This document shows, piece by piece, positions 51,701 through 62,516 of a stretch of DNA of 64,000 nucleotides. Location: positions 310,001-374,000 of the forward strand of contig VZTG01001883.1 of the NCBI GenBank assembly GCA_013397845.1, given 5' to 3'. Positions within the stretch are counted from its first letter, which is position 1; each line of letters begins with the position of its first letter. The position numbers and the translations under genes were made by a program. The notes beneath the pieces are model-generated. The model was given only the letters and a program-made list of their open reading frames with translations. It had not been told where the DNA came from and did not search any database. This stretch comes from Melanocharis versteri. Taxonomy: Eukaryota; Chordata; Aves; Passeriformes; Melanocharitidae.

Positions 51701-53837
51701 CTCAGTTGAAAAATGGGGACACAATTTTGCTGCTTTTCAGGTCAGCCCACTGCTGCATAAATGTCTTGAAAGCATTTGAAAATAAAACAGTTTGAATAGA
51801 GTAAAATAATGTTTGTTTAATGCTTTCTTTTAAGTTCAGATATGTTTGGTTTGAAAAACTTATCTGAATGCTCTTAAGCATGCTCATGTATTGAATTTTT
51901 GTATGTGGTGTTATTTGGGTTACCCTACTGGAAGAAGCCAATGCCCATTTTTGCAAAAGGAGGGGGTGGTAAGTGAACAAAAGTATTAAAACTTTTTCTG
52001 TTTTTACTGATCAAATATAAAATTGTCTGTTCAAGATATGGACTTAAATAACAAAATAATTCATATCTGCAGTGCTTAATTTTCAAATTTTTAGCCCAAG
52101 CTATTAACCAGTTACTTATAAGTAGACAGCCTTATTCACTGGGAAGAAGTGGGAATGCTGCAACTTTCTACTCATTTATTAGTGAATTGGTTAAGCTACA
52201 TTTTCTGAGAATATATTCATATAACTTCTATTGGTGTCACAGTTCCGTTTCAAAAGTGTTGCAGTGGGCATCAAGACAAGCCAAACCTCAGACTGTTTTA
52301 GCTGATCCCTGTTTTTCAGGCTAGGGCTGAAAAATGGGAACTAGAAGGTCAGCAACTGAGTTACTCAACCATGCTGAACACAGAGCTATTGCATAGAAAG
52401 CATTGCATTGTCAGCAGAGCAGACTCCAGCACACCTGACTATTTCTCTTGGCTGAGCCCTCCAGAGCGCTCATGGATATGTGGAAAAGATTGGGTTTTTT
52501 AAAAAGCATTTGCCACTCCTCCCCCCTTTCCCCTGCTTTCAGATGGCATTATATAAACACACAGGACCAGGTGACCTCCTCCATCTTCCTACCCTGGAAG
52601 TAGCTGTGTAGAACTATAGTAACTGATGCTATATATTTTGATGTAGACAATAATTTCACTGCCTATCCAGAGATATTATTTCGTGAATTCTTCTCTAGGA
52701 TAAAATGTACTTACTGATGTAAATCTAGCATAACTTTCTTGGATTCTTAGAGCTTTGCTTGTCTGGTTCCAAAGAACTTAAACTTTCTGGCCATGATGTA
52801 GCTGCTTTGTTCAGGTGGATTTACGTGTGTGGTATGTGACTTTGGCACACGGATGAGGGACAGCAGAACTTCCCATCCTTTTATACCAGGAATGACTCTT
52901 ATTTTTCATGTCACTAGTAAAACATTTTTTTTCCTCTTAGTTTATGATAAAATTGGTTGGCAATGGTCTTTATTTGAAAAGATATTATTCTCCCTTTTTT
53001 TTATTAGCATGAACTGCATGATTTTTTAAAAAGAATAACAGAATATTTATTTTGCTTTAGTCTCCTTCTGAAGAATTCCTCTACTATGCATTGTATACTA
53101 GCTGAATGAGACAGCACCTTCTTTGCCCATGTTCCTCCTTTGGTGAGAAGCAATTATGGTAATGGTGCTCATTAGGCACTGTGCATCCTGTGGGCTATGG
53201 ACTGTATGATATTAGTTTTACCAGTGCAGTAGGCTGAGCTGTAGCAGTGCCTCACCGTCCCTATCCCATCTCTTTTAATATGTTCAATATCTCTCGTCTT
53301 TTTCTTTCTTGGGTTCCCTTTTTGTCAGTTTGGACAGTGGGTCCAGACCCAATGTGCAACAAATTTGGCTGTCCTCATTCTACATTTTCTGGTACACCTG
53401 GATTGACCCCCCTCTTTAGTACTGTACTGAAACGAGGATGGATGCTTTTAATTTAGCACACACCATTATTCAATTTCACTTACCGTTTGACGTGAGTGAG
53501 GTGTTCTGGTCCTGTAATCTGAACAATTAAATTTTTAAGTAATTGCCTGTCAACTGCGATGAGTGAGCAGCAAAACTGGACAAATATGGGTAGCACTAAT
53601 GCTGTTTTCCCAGGAGCATTGTTTGCAAGGGCAACTGTGGTATAACCTTTTGGAGAAGACATGGCTCCTCTTTCTCTTTTGACTGTAATTCAAGGGGTGA
53701 AGTAAGCACCTCAAAGCTAGGCTACTTTGCCAAAGAACCTTAAAGCAATCAGCCAGGTTGGTGAATGGTTTTCTTTTTGAGATTTTAATTTTTTTTTCAG
53801 TTATTTTTGAAGGTAGGGTATGAAGTTCCGTGTGGAT

Positions 53838-53905
53838 TTTTTATTGTTTTTTGGGGGGGGTGGGGGGGGTTGGTTTGTTTTTTGGTTTTGGGGTTTTTTT
53901 TGAGA
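53838..53905. repeat. T/G tract containing G8-T-G8
   Basis: T-rich sequence around two runs of eight G separated by one T (53853-53869), with further GG and GGGG runs to about 53892. It meets the general run pattern for a G-quadruplex on the + (transcribed-RNA) strand and lies about 500 nt before the NRXN3 exon. Confidence 0.88.
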
Positions 53906-54381
53906 CTGAAATCAACCTGGTGTTTGATACTGAAGTGTTGAAAGACCAGTGTGGTTAACTTTGAAAAGGATCCCAAGTACCTTGGGGATGTTGTAAATCC
54001 AGATTCTTAGGAGAGCAAAATGCTGCTGTAATGGCTCCACTTTAGAGACATTTTAGTGATCAACTTGTTTTCCTATTGCTGTAGTGTGCTATACAACGTG
54101 ATGTTTGGAAATTAGTACCACAGCACAAGAGAGATTTCTACCCATTTTAAATGCATGTGACATTAAGGCTCTGTGGAGGAAGGCACCTGACTGAGTGTAA
54201 GGGTTTGTGATTCCCTGAGCTGGGAAGATGTAGGTGTGAGGGTTGATTACAGGTTGTTGTATACCTGTACACTCTACTGGACTGTATCACACCAGGTTGA
54301 TTTTCATGACTTTTCCCACTGAGAAAGTACTAAAGTGATTGTGGGTCTGGCTTTAACTGCTGCACCTATCACCCTTCCCAG

Positions 54382-54501
54382 GCAAGGGACCTGAAACTCT
54401 TTATGCTGGGCAGAAACTCAACGACAACGAGTGGCACACTGTCCGGGTGGTTCGGCGAGGAAAGAGCCTCAAGCTGATGGTGGATGATGACGTTGCTGAG
54501 G
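54382..54501 (+). CDS. NRXN3: Neurexin-3 exon, LNS4 middle part (first coding exon in window)
   Basis: A 120-nt exon with acceptor AG at 54380-54381 and donor GTAAGT from 54502. It reads in phase 1 (the first two bases complete a Gly codon) through [25 protein letters not shown] and [14 protein letters not shown]. The LNDxxWHxVxxxR strand is the hallmark of LNS (laminin G-like) domains; position relative to later exons makes this LNS4 of alpha-neurexin, a presynaptic cell-adhesion receptor. In neurexins the KGPET sequence directly follows alternative splice site 3 (SS3), so the exon upstream should be the SS3 cassette or its 5' neighbour; neither was found in this window. DDDVAEG followed by TMVGDH favours NRXN3; from memory NRXN1 has a different run ending QMAGDH. 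One residue (KLM where I recall KLT in mammals) looks lineage-specific. Both flanking introns are phase 1, so skipping would remove 40 residues without a frameshift. Confidence 0.95.
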
Positions 54502-54984
54502 GTAAGTGTGATGTATCGGTATTTTTTTGATCACTCTCTTTGTATCTCTATTCCTAGTCTTTGCCATTATGCCTCTTCTCCCTGTTTTTGTGTGTGTTTC
54601 CCCACTGCTCTTTCTGTTACCACTCGTGTGTTACTTAATGTTACTATGTTGAAAATGAATGTTCAGGTCTGAGAGACTGTTCTTAGCGAGCACCAGAAAC
54701 TTCTGTGGCAATTATAATGACATGAGATACAGGTTTAGGGGACAGATAAGCTTGCACGTATCTCCGGCTGCAGAGGTGCTCAGCAGAACTTTCTCTTGGT
54801 CCAGTCTCTTTCTGAGGTAGACTGAGTACACTCCATTCCTGAGTTGCACGTGGGATGGTTTCCAATGCTGTGGAATCAAGCCCAAGGCTCTCTAGACTGT
54901 TCCTCTGCACAAACCTTTCCTTGATGATAAACCTACATGCAGTACATGTGTTACAGAGCATGGATTTGTGTCTCTGCACCTCGT

Positions 54985-55056
54985 TGTTTTGTTTGTTTGG
55001 GTTTTTTTTCCCTTTTATTTTTTGTAGTTTGGGCTTTTTTTTTTTTCCCCCCCCAG
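54985..55056 (+). repeat. T/G then T12-C8 pyrimidine tract ending in AG
   Basis: Low-complexity T/G sequence followed by C, 12 T (55035-55046), 8 C (55047-55054) and AG (55055-55056). This is a near-ideal polypyrimidine tract plus AG about 550 nt after the NRXN3 exon; no conserved exon follows it. Confidence 0.85.
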
Positions 55057-56092
55057 GTTCTTGTGCTTATGGTTCTGAGCCATCCAGAAGAAAAAGCAAG
55101 CAAAGCAGTTTGTTCTCAACTTTGGTTTAGAGGCTAGGGAGGATCCTGACTTGCCACAGTGTGTCAGTCCCTTTTTTTTTCCTTGATTTTTTTTTCCCTA
55201 CATTCCCAGGCAGCTTTTTGAGCTCCTACTTCTTTTTGCAGAGAAATGTCATTGAAGGGAGGAAAGAAGAGATCAGACAGTCAGGAAAGTTGGTGTGTCC
55301 CAGGTTAAGATTTGCATTGAAATGATCAAAGTACTTTAGATTGATCCTTTTTTAGTTGCAAAATTTTAGAGATGATACTTTTCAGGTCCATTTCTCCATG
55401 ACTGCAAGAGCCAGAAACCTATCTTTATTTTCTTTTGAAGGTCTAAAATTCTCATAGTTGTATATAACTTTAAGAACTAGGTTTTTGAGGAAAACATCAG
55501 CAGTCTGGAAGCTGATAATAGAATCAAAAAGAATGGGAACCCTGGATGCAAAACTGATGCGGGTATGATTGTTAGTTGATGCCCATGCTGATTTGGCAAA
55601 AGCTGAAATCCTCTTTTCTGAGTAGCTTCTACGCAGAATGCAGCTAGAAGGAATGGCTGCCATACATAGTGCCAGAACACTATATCCTATCTCTGCAAAA
55701 AATTCTTTTCTTCTGTATGAATGTGAATTATTTTAAATATTGTGGTAATTTAGATTATTTGGAAAGCCAGGAGTCAGAAATCTGAAATAATCCCAAAGAA
55801 GTCAGCTTACAGGAAAATGGTTTGAAATATATTTTCTCTCTGAAGTAAATATATGCTGTGCTATATAGGCTGTGATTTTGCAAGAGAGAACAAGAAACAT
55901 ATGCAAGAAAGATCATTCCCTCTCCTTGTTGGAAGTCAGCCTTGGTGGTGGCTTGGTCACAATTAACTTATGGGAAAAATAAATTTTTTTTAAAGGGAAC
56001 TTTTGGAGTTAGTGACACATGCTGGCAAACACTTCATCCCGAATACTCTAAATTTGAGAGCAATTCTTCTGGATATGCTTTTTTAGGAAGCA

Positions 56093-56107
56093 CCACAAGG
56101 TGGCACT
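56093..56107. promoter_or_regulatory. CTCF-like motif
   Basis: CCACAAGGTGGCACT fits the published CTCF core (CCASYAGRKGGCRSY) at 14 of 15 positions, with A instead of a pyrimidine at position 5. It lies in the intron about 1.6 kb after the exon at 54382. Occupancy cannot be told from sequence. Confidence 0.45.
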
Positions 56108-58329
56108 CTCTGCATTACTGCATCGGTCCCCCAAAGCCATCTGTTTTTGAAGTCTCTTTTTCACGAAACGGAGTTTATAAATAATAATGATACAATCCTA
56201 TACTAAAATAGGATATGCATATGTATATGAATTACATAATTAAAGATGCATTACAGCTAAAAATATCTTTTAAAAGAATGCCATCATGGCAAAGTCGAAA
56301 GTCAGAAAAGCCAGAGTTAAGATTTTCTGTGCAATCTGCATCCCACTTCCTTGGGCAGATGATAACAGTCTTCAGTGATGTGGTCACATAGATTTTTCCA
56401 CAGGATTCTTACTGTCTTAGGCATAGATCAGAAATCTAAATTGGGCCCCCAGTAAAAATAAACAGCATATTTGATTTCCGTCTTCTTACTGCTTCTTTGG
56501 AACAATGCACACCAGCTGAATTTTTGCTCTAAATTTAGACCTGAATTTTTTATTTTTGTTTTTAATTTTTATTTTGTGTGTGTATGTTGTGGGCTACTCA
56601 TCAATATGTTTATACAGAACTCAGAAGCTTTAACTGGATTTATTCCCATGTCCATGTTATGTGAAGGTGGGCATCTTTTTCCTATTTTACAGGTTTGGAA
56701 ACAAGGCACCAGATTAAAGTTGGATGCATTTAGTACCAATTTGCCATGTATTTTTAGTCATATGCATCAGAAAGATTCAGCATGTCTGTAAAATACATCC
56801 TGTAAATTAGTTCAATCCTGCTGCTTGGGGAATTAGATGTAGACAATTAATGACCACCTATGAAAAATTTGTAATGAAGTATCAGACTTGGTTTCCTGTA
56901 GGACATCTAAGGCAGAGATAGAATCCAATTCTGGACAGCATTTTACTGTTTAATCACAAAACCTTTGTCCCGCATTCCTCCTGACCTCAGAACAGACCTC
57001 AGAACATCAGTGGTAAATGAGACACAAATGTAGCAGATATATTCCTCCCTATGATATCTTGCTAGTGCCCAAATACCACAGTGGAGGCTGGAATTTTTTC
57101 TGTCTGCTGCCACTTGAACTAGAGAGCTTCTGATTGCTGTAGTAGGTACAGTATTCTGTAGAGCACAGTGGGGGAACTAGAGGTGAGCTCTGCAGGTGGG
57201 GCTGATAGCTAATGAGATCAGAAAATACTGGATTGCACCCCATGATTTCCTAGGAAATTACATCTCTGTCCTGATTCTGATCTTGTATTGCCATGTTCTT
57301 TTCAGCTTTTCACTGAACTACTCCTAACTTTCTACACTACTGCTTCTGACACTATTTCTTTTTTAATAAGGCAGTCCCAGCTTTCTCATTTTTCACCTTT
57401 TCTAAGATTCTGGACTCACCTCCTCCAAACTCCCTCACTCCATTTTTAATGCCCCCTATATTTGGGCTCCCTGTCTCAGTGCACCTCAGATTTCCCAGTC
57501 TTGGCTTTTCTCTCCTGCTCAGGCCACAACTGCCTTGTATTTTTGGAAGTGTAGAAGAACAAAGGAGGAGTTTTCTTGCCTTTGAGCATTGACATCTCTT
57601 AATTTTATTTTTCGAATTTTTTGAAATAAAGAAGCAGGATTTTTTTTTAAGTGACTTTTCTAATTTTAAGAAAATACACTTCTGGTTTGGAAAAATCATA
57701 AATTTTATAACACTGAAACTGAAACTCTAAGCCTCTAAGAATTACAGTAGTGGAAGTGAAAAAGTTGTCTAAACAAATTTCCCCACGTACTATTTCAATT
57801 TCTGGAAACTGCCATTTTTTTAACTAAAATAATATTATTTCTGGTAAAGAACTTTTTCAGGATTTAAAAACATTTGCATTGGTGCTGACACTTGAATTTC
57901 TAAATAGTCAGAAATTTGTGACTGCCTTCAGCTGCTTCTAAGTTTGATCAGCTGTGTCTGCTTGGACTGAAGTTTTCCATGGTCTTTATATAATTGCATT
58001 TATATTTAGATCCACTGGTAAGATTTGGAATAAGTGAAAAAAGGTGAATTGGTTTGCATAAAATTTTTTCTTTATATTTGAAGTAGATAGCTGAAAACAT
58101 TTTTTCTAATAACAACTGTGCTTGTTTGCTCTCTTTGAATAAAACTTGGTCACATTTGGATAAAGTATAAACTGAAAAAATTGCAGAGGCAAGTTAGAAT
58201 ATTTCAGTGTTTCCAGAGTCTCTAAGCAAGAAAATGACCATCAGTTCATTTTATCTTACTCTCTATACACTACAAGCCAGGATGTATCATCCAAGTGTCT
58301 TTATAAACGTGTCTGGGTTTCATTCTATC

Positions 58330-58442
58330 CCCAACAAAACAAAAACAAAAACAACAACAACAAAAAAGGGTCACAATTAGTAGGAAAAGTCTTGAAAAGA
58401 GAGTTCTGGGGGTTTTTTTGGTTGGTTGGTTGATTTTTTTTG
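58330..58442. repeat. A/C tract followed by T/G tract
   Basis: AACAAAACAAAAACAAAAAC-type sequence (58330-58368) and, about 40 bases later, GGTTTTTTTGGTTGGTTGGT (58409-58430) with more T. The two parts are roughly complementary in composition and could pair as a hairpin in RNA. Confidence 0.8.
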
Positions 58443-58934
58443 TCTTTTAATGCCTGGAAACTCTTTAGGTGAGAAATCCCTGGAGATTTCAGGAGACAGC
58501 ACAGAATATGAGAAAGCTTGTAAGTCCCAGTTGATATAACCTAGGGGAATTGGAGGAGTTTATCTTAGGTTCAGCTATGGTGATTGATGTGATTCCCAGG
58601 TATAATCCCAATGACTGACAAATATCTCTTGCAGTGACTGGTTGAGAGTTGTGTATATATGCTTGCTGACCAGCAGACGCAGTCGAGTAAGATACTATTG
58701 CTAAATTTTGTGGGTATATAGTACACTGGAAATATTTATTCAGGTCTTTATCCAGTTGACAAATTTCACAAAACTAGTGTGAATTTAAATATCTTTGTTC
58801 CTTCTGGTTTTTAAACCTGGTGAATTTCACCAGCATGTTAAAATGTTATGAGAGGGACCAACAGGTGGTGTGGCTGTTTTCTTTGGAAAACCTTCTAAAA
58901 GAGAGGACTTCACCTGTGCAGTGGCTGTAATTAT

Positions 58935-59725
58935 GGACAAAACACACTTGACGTGGAGAAAATTATTTTTAATTGGCAGCAAATTAAATTAGAGTTGAAT
59001 GGTGAGAAGCAAAGGCAGAACAGGGTCTGCCACCCTCTCTTTTATTGGGTTTGCTCCTTCCTGTCTCTCCCACCTGCCCCCAGTAGGCGGAGCAGGGGGT
59101 TGGAGAATGGTGGCCGCGGTCAGCCTGTGACAGCGCCTCTCTGACACTCCTTCCTCCTCACACTTCTGTCCTGCTCCAGTGTGGGTCCTACCCATGCAAT
59201 ACTTCAAGTCCTTCTTGAAGTCCTACCCATGGAAGACTTCAAGTCCTTCTTGAAGTGCTCCGCCTATGAGTGGTCTCCATAGCCTTTCAGGAAAGTCTGC
59301 TCCAGTGGAGGCTCTCCAGGGGCTGCATTTCCTTCAGGAAATATCCACCTGCTCTAGCACAGGAGTCCTCCATGAGTTGCAGTGTAGTTGTCTGCAACAC
59401 TATGGTCTCTGTGGATGCTGGAGAATTTCCACTCTGGCACCTGGAATGTCCCCTCCCTCTTTTCAATCCTTGGTGTTCACAGGGGTTTGAGTTGGGTGTG
59501 TTTTCCCTTTGTGTCTTACTTGTGGGTAAAGTTATGTCCTTTCTTGCACGTTTTCCCCAGGCACCACCATCCTGGCCGAGGGGCTCCGCTGTGCCCTGCG
59601 GTGGGTGGGTTGGAGCCATTTGGAACAGGCCACATCAGGCACAGGGTAGCCCTGCCTCTCCTCACTAAGGCTGCTCTGCAGCCACCCCACAGCCAACACC
59701 ACGCTGCATAAAACCAATGCAGAAC
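58935..59725 (+). mobile_element. Decayed avian LTR-retroelement-type repeat
   Basis: It resembles a repeat class I know from bird genomes, and blocks follow in the expected order: GGACAAAACACACTTGACGT, AATTGGCAGCAAATTAAATT, a GC-rich part with GGCGGAGCAGGG and GCGGTCAGCCTGTGACAG, the CTCCAGTGTGGGTCC repeats, CTGGCACCTGGAATGTCCCC, the GGCCGAGGGGCTC / GGTTGGAGCCATTTGGAAC part, and an end near ACCAATGCAG. The region is much GC-richer than its surroundings and open in several frames by composition. No intact protein is seen. I cannot say whether it is an LTR or an internal 3' part, or name the family; ends are approximate. Confidence 0.6.
59185..59257 (+). repeat. 37-bp tandem duplication inside the retroelement repeat
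   Basis: GTCCTACCCATG followed by ACTTCAAGTCCTTCTTGAAG occurs twice in a row, with a few differences in the middle (GCAAT and GAAG). Each unit contains the self-complementary CTTCAAG...CTTGAAG pair. Tandem units at this place are typical of the repeat class. Confidence 0.8.
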
Positions 59726-60748
59726 TGCAGAAAATTTCATGAGAGAAAAAATAATGGCCTATATGTAGCAGAATTTGAATAGCGGTTGTACAGTGAATGA
59801 TACAAAAACAATTAAATTCGTAGTATTTCATTCATTCCTGTTGTTTGTTAAATGGACCAAGGCCCATATAGAAAAGATACTTACAAATGTGACCAAATAG
59901 TAAAAACTACCTTAATGAAGAACTATGGAGGGCTAAAATGAGGTTGGCTGAAAGAGTTTTCATTCTGATGTAGCCCAGCTTGTCTTTATAGCATGCTGTT
60001 GTATTTCTTCTGTCTGTATGGGTTCTGTGTCTGCACTGGTGCCTAGCACACCTAGAGAAACATTTAAATATGTGGTAGGAGGAGTCTGACAGTAGTATTT
60101 GGTATACTGAATAGCTTGGAGAACTGTAGAGGTTAAAATCTGTCATGATGTGCTAAATAGCCCGAGTGGTATGTTGATGATTTAAATATATGGAGGGCTT
60201 TTTACCTGTTACATTTTTGTGTGTTTCCCTCCTGCTGTGCTCTTAAAAGAAGAGGAATAACATCAGGCACCAGGAGACAACAGTGGAATAAATATCAGCA
60301 ATTTTATGACTGTTCTCATTTCTCTCACTTCTGTATTTATATTAATCTATGTTTATCAAGTGTTTTCAGGAAGCATACTTGGAAAAGTTGTTTCAGAAGC
60401 ATTTGAGTTGTTTGGCAGATGGTTCTGGATCAAATAGATCACTGTAGGCTTTATGGGAGATGCCTGGTCTTCTTCACAAGAAAGTCTGTGAAGCACAGGT
60501 GAAAGTACAGAGCTTGCTGCCCATGGCCCTTTAGGGGCCTGTCTTTTCTGTCGAGTTTTGGCAACTGCTAGACTCACGCATCTCCACCAAGCCTCTTCAC
60601 CAAGATTCTATACATCCTTTCTTATGCAATCTACTGAACAGTGATCAGATAGGATTTAGTTCTGCTATTAGTCTGGAAACTGGAGTGTGAAGGGCTCCAT
60701 ATAACCTGTTGCTGATCCCCTATATTCCTGCTTGTTCCTGTCCTTCAG

Positions 60749-61130
60749 GTACCATGGTTGGTGATCATACCCGCTTGGAGTTCCACAACATTGAGACAGG
60801 GATCATGACAGAGAAACGGTACATCTCCGTCATCCCCTCCAGCTTCATCGGCCATCTCCAGAGCCTCATGTTCAACGGGATGCTCTACATTGACCTGTGC
60901 AAGAATGGTGACATTGACTATTGCGAGCTGAAGGCACGCTTTGGTCTCCGCAACATTATAGCTGACCCCGTGACATTCAAGACTAAGAGCAGCTACTTGA
61001 GCTTGGCCACCTTGCAGGCTTATACATCCATGCACCTCTTCTTTCAGTTCAAGACCACCTCAGCTGATGGTTTCATCCTCTTTAACAGTGGTGATGGCAA
61101 TGACTTTATTGCAGTTGAACTAGTCAAGGG
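60749..61130 (+). CDS. NRXN3: Neurexin-3 exon, end of LNS4 and start of LNS5
   Basis: A 382-nt exon with acceptor CCTTCAG ending at 60748 and donor GTAAGT at 61131. It starts in phase 1 (G|GT, Gly) and ends in phase 2 (GG|G, Gly). The translation begins [13 protein letters not shown] and completes LNS4 with the conserved [16 protein letters not shown] segment and the cysteine pair in [13 protein letters not shown]. It then crosses the linker [14 protein letters not shown] and opens LNS5 with [30 protein letters not shown] and [17 protein letters not shown]. The MTEKRYISV and LSLATLQAY stretches match NRXN3 rather than NRXN1 or NRXN2 as I remember them. Differences from mammalian NRXN3 as I recall it are few and conservative (SVIPSS, NGMLY, TTSADG). 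Reading on past the donor hits TAA at once (61132-61134), so retention of the next intron would end the protein inside LNS5. An upstream ATG at 60709 is intronic and is not the real start. Confidence 0.97.
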
Positions 61131-62516
61131 GTAAGTGGCTTTCTGTTATTTTCTACCAGATTATTTATAGGTAAACCTACTTATAGGTGAGCTTGAATGC
61201 TTGCATGAAGAGAAATTCACCTGATACTCATGTTTTCTCTGTTTGAGCTGTAAGACAAAGCATTTAAACAAAAACACTGAAACTTATGACTTCTGATTTT
61301 ATCACTGACTCCCTCCTGTGGCTGTGGGAAGGACATTTTTATGGTGTGCAATGTTAGTATTTTAAGTTGTTTGGACATAGTTAGACTAATGTTTTATCCT
61401 GTCAACCTTGCAGATTAGCACAGAGGAGAAGGAAATATGCTGAGGGCTCTGTATCTCTCTTCTTCCCTGCTCCCTCTCCCTGCCCTCCCTTTTTATTTTT
61501 TCCATTGTAATGCTCATTTTTCTGCCATCTCCAGTGAAAGAAAAAGAAAAAGCATGTGGACTGCTGAATTAGTACTTCAGCTCGTGATGCTTGATGAAAA
61601 GCGAACTCAGCTTGCTTTTGAGCTGCTATATTCTTTTCGAAAGACCAGTAGCTTATTAAAAAAAATCCTTTGTTAGCTGAATAAATTTTGATCTCTTATG
61701 ATTCAGTCATGGTAGACATGTTTTCCACAGTTTACTAGTCCTGTTTATTTCAGTTCAATCTGATTTCCTTTTTAGCTTTGCACATACTTCTGTAAGTGGG
61801 ACATTGAGTAATAAAAAAAGCAACAGTCATGAGCTCCTGGTGCTCTGTTGAAAGTTGAAATTTGTTGTCTTTTTTTTTTTTTTTTTTTCTAAGTAGAATA
61901 CTTCTCTTCTATCCTCAGGTGGATTTCTGTGTTTGAACTATATAAATAATTCAGGATAACACTCCCATGACTTCAGTTTTCGTTAGGGTCTTTATTTTTG
62001 CCAAAAGCATTGCTAGTTGTTTTTCAGCTGTTTGAATAAGCCTAGGATCTCATGTGAATTTTAGTACAATATTTCAAGTGAGTTTCCCAATTAACTTCTT
62101 ATGGGAGTTATTCAAAACTCAGAATGAACCTGGGGAATATATGCCCCAAAATAAGCTTAGCTAGTGTTGCTCTCTAGTACATTTATCAATATTACCAATT
62201 TTAAAAAATAATTATATGCACAGACAGTGTTTTTGTGGATCTGAGAGAACTTTGTGAAAAAGAAGAATGTTTTATGGTTAGAATTTGATTATTTGAATGT
62301 TGTCATCTCAAAATACTATTTCTTTACACTTTGGTGGAAAGGAAACAACTATATTCTTTAAAGCAGTGGCTAATATTTTGGCTTACTAGAACTTTCTAAC
62401 ACAGAGATATTTCCCTTCATGACTTTTTAAAGTTAATTTATGAGCTCTGGCTAGAATAAGGGTCAATGATGCTGGAGTTCTTCCAGAATTTTAACTAGTT
62501 CTTGCTGTGTTTACAG
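61131..62516 (+). other. NRXN3: NRXN3 intron, 1386 bp
   Basis: A phase 2 intron with GTAAGT donor and TTTACAG acceptor. A TGCATG hexamer, the RBFOX splicing-factor motif, lies at 61202-61207, about 70 nt past the donor, a position where RBFOX usually favours inclusion of the upstream exon. A 19-base T run lies at 61870-61888. I see no other feature. Confidence 0.95.
61870..61888. repeat. 19-base T run
   Basis: Homopolymer T between exons 60749-61130 and 62517-62707. It is followed by CTAAGTAG, with no acceptor AG in a useful position. Confidence 0.9.

Larger units (their letters stand above)
1..54381 (+). other. NRXN3: Very large upstream intron of NRXN3 (inferred, 5' end outside window)
   Basis: No neurexin-like exon, and no other recognisable protein, was found before the acceptor at 54380-54381. 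Because the exon at 54382 starts in phase 1 inside LNS4, the preceding sequence must be intron in any alpha-neurexin transcript, unless an unrecognised small exon (SS3, roughly 27-30 nt) lies within it. Introns of tens of kilobases are normal for neurexin genes. The contents are interspersed repeats and low-complexity tracts, listed separately, plus otherwise featureless AT-rich DNA. That the intron spans the whole interval is inference; only its 3' end is seen. Confidence 0.8.
45638..54381. other. Intronic DNA without a supported gene, up to the NRXN3 exon
   Basis: T/G tracts lie at 48709-48760 and 53838-53905. A minus-strand small open frame with a strong donor-like end is at 53480-53662. 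TGCATG (RBFOX-type) lies at 54152-54157, about 225 nt before the exon. I searched for an SS3 exon (Cys-Ile-Arg-Ile-type coding sequence flanked by AG and GT) without success. Confidence 0.6.
54502..60748 (+). other. NRXN3: NRXN3 intron, 6247 bp
   Basis: A phase 1 intron bounded by GTAAGT and CCTTCAG. It contains T/G- and T/C-rich tracts near 54985-55056, a CTCF-like motif (56093-56107), a pyrimidine-biased stretch (about 57280-57540), A/C and T/G tracts (58330-58442), and a decayed LTR-retroelement-like repeat (about 58935-59725). Reading on from the upstream exon reaches a stop about ten codons into the intron. Confidence 0.93.

Noticed and set aside
55382..55680. Two overlapping minus-strand frames (93 and 67 codons)
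   Set aside because: They look mildly protein-like, but no domain, splice site or homology was recognised, and the two frames overlap out of register.
59266..59831. Several overlapping open frames of 74-132 codons on both strands
   Set aside because: They result from the GC-rich retroelement-type repeat at 58935-59725. None matches a protein and they overlap each other in all frames.
60709..60748. ATG upstream of the 382-nt exon as an alternative translation start
   Set aside because: It lies in the intron's 3' end, with the branch-site and pyrimidine tract between it and the exon. Neurexin homology begins only at the splice junction.
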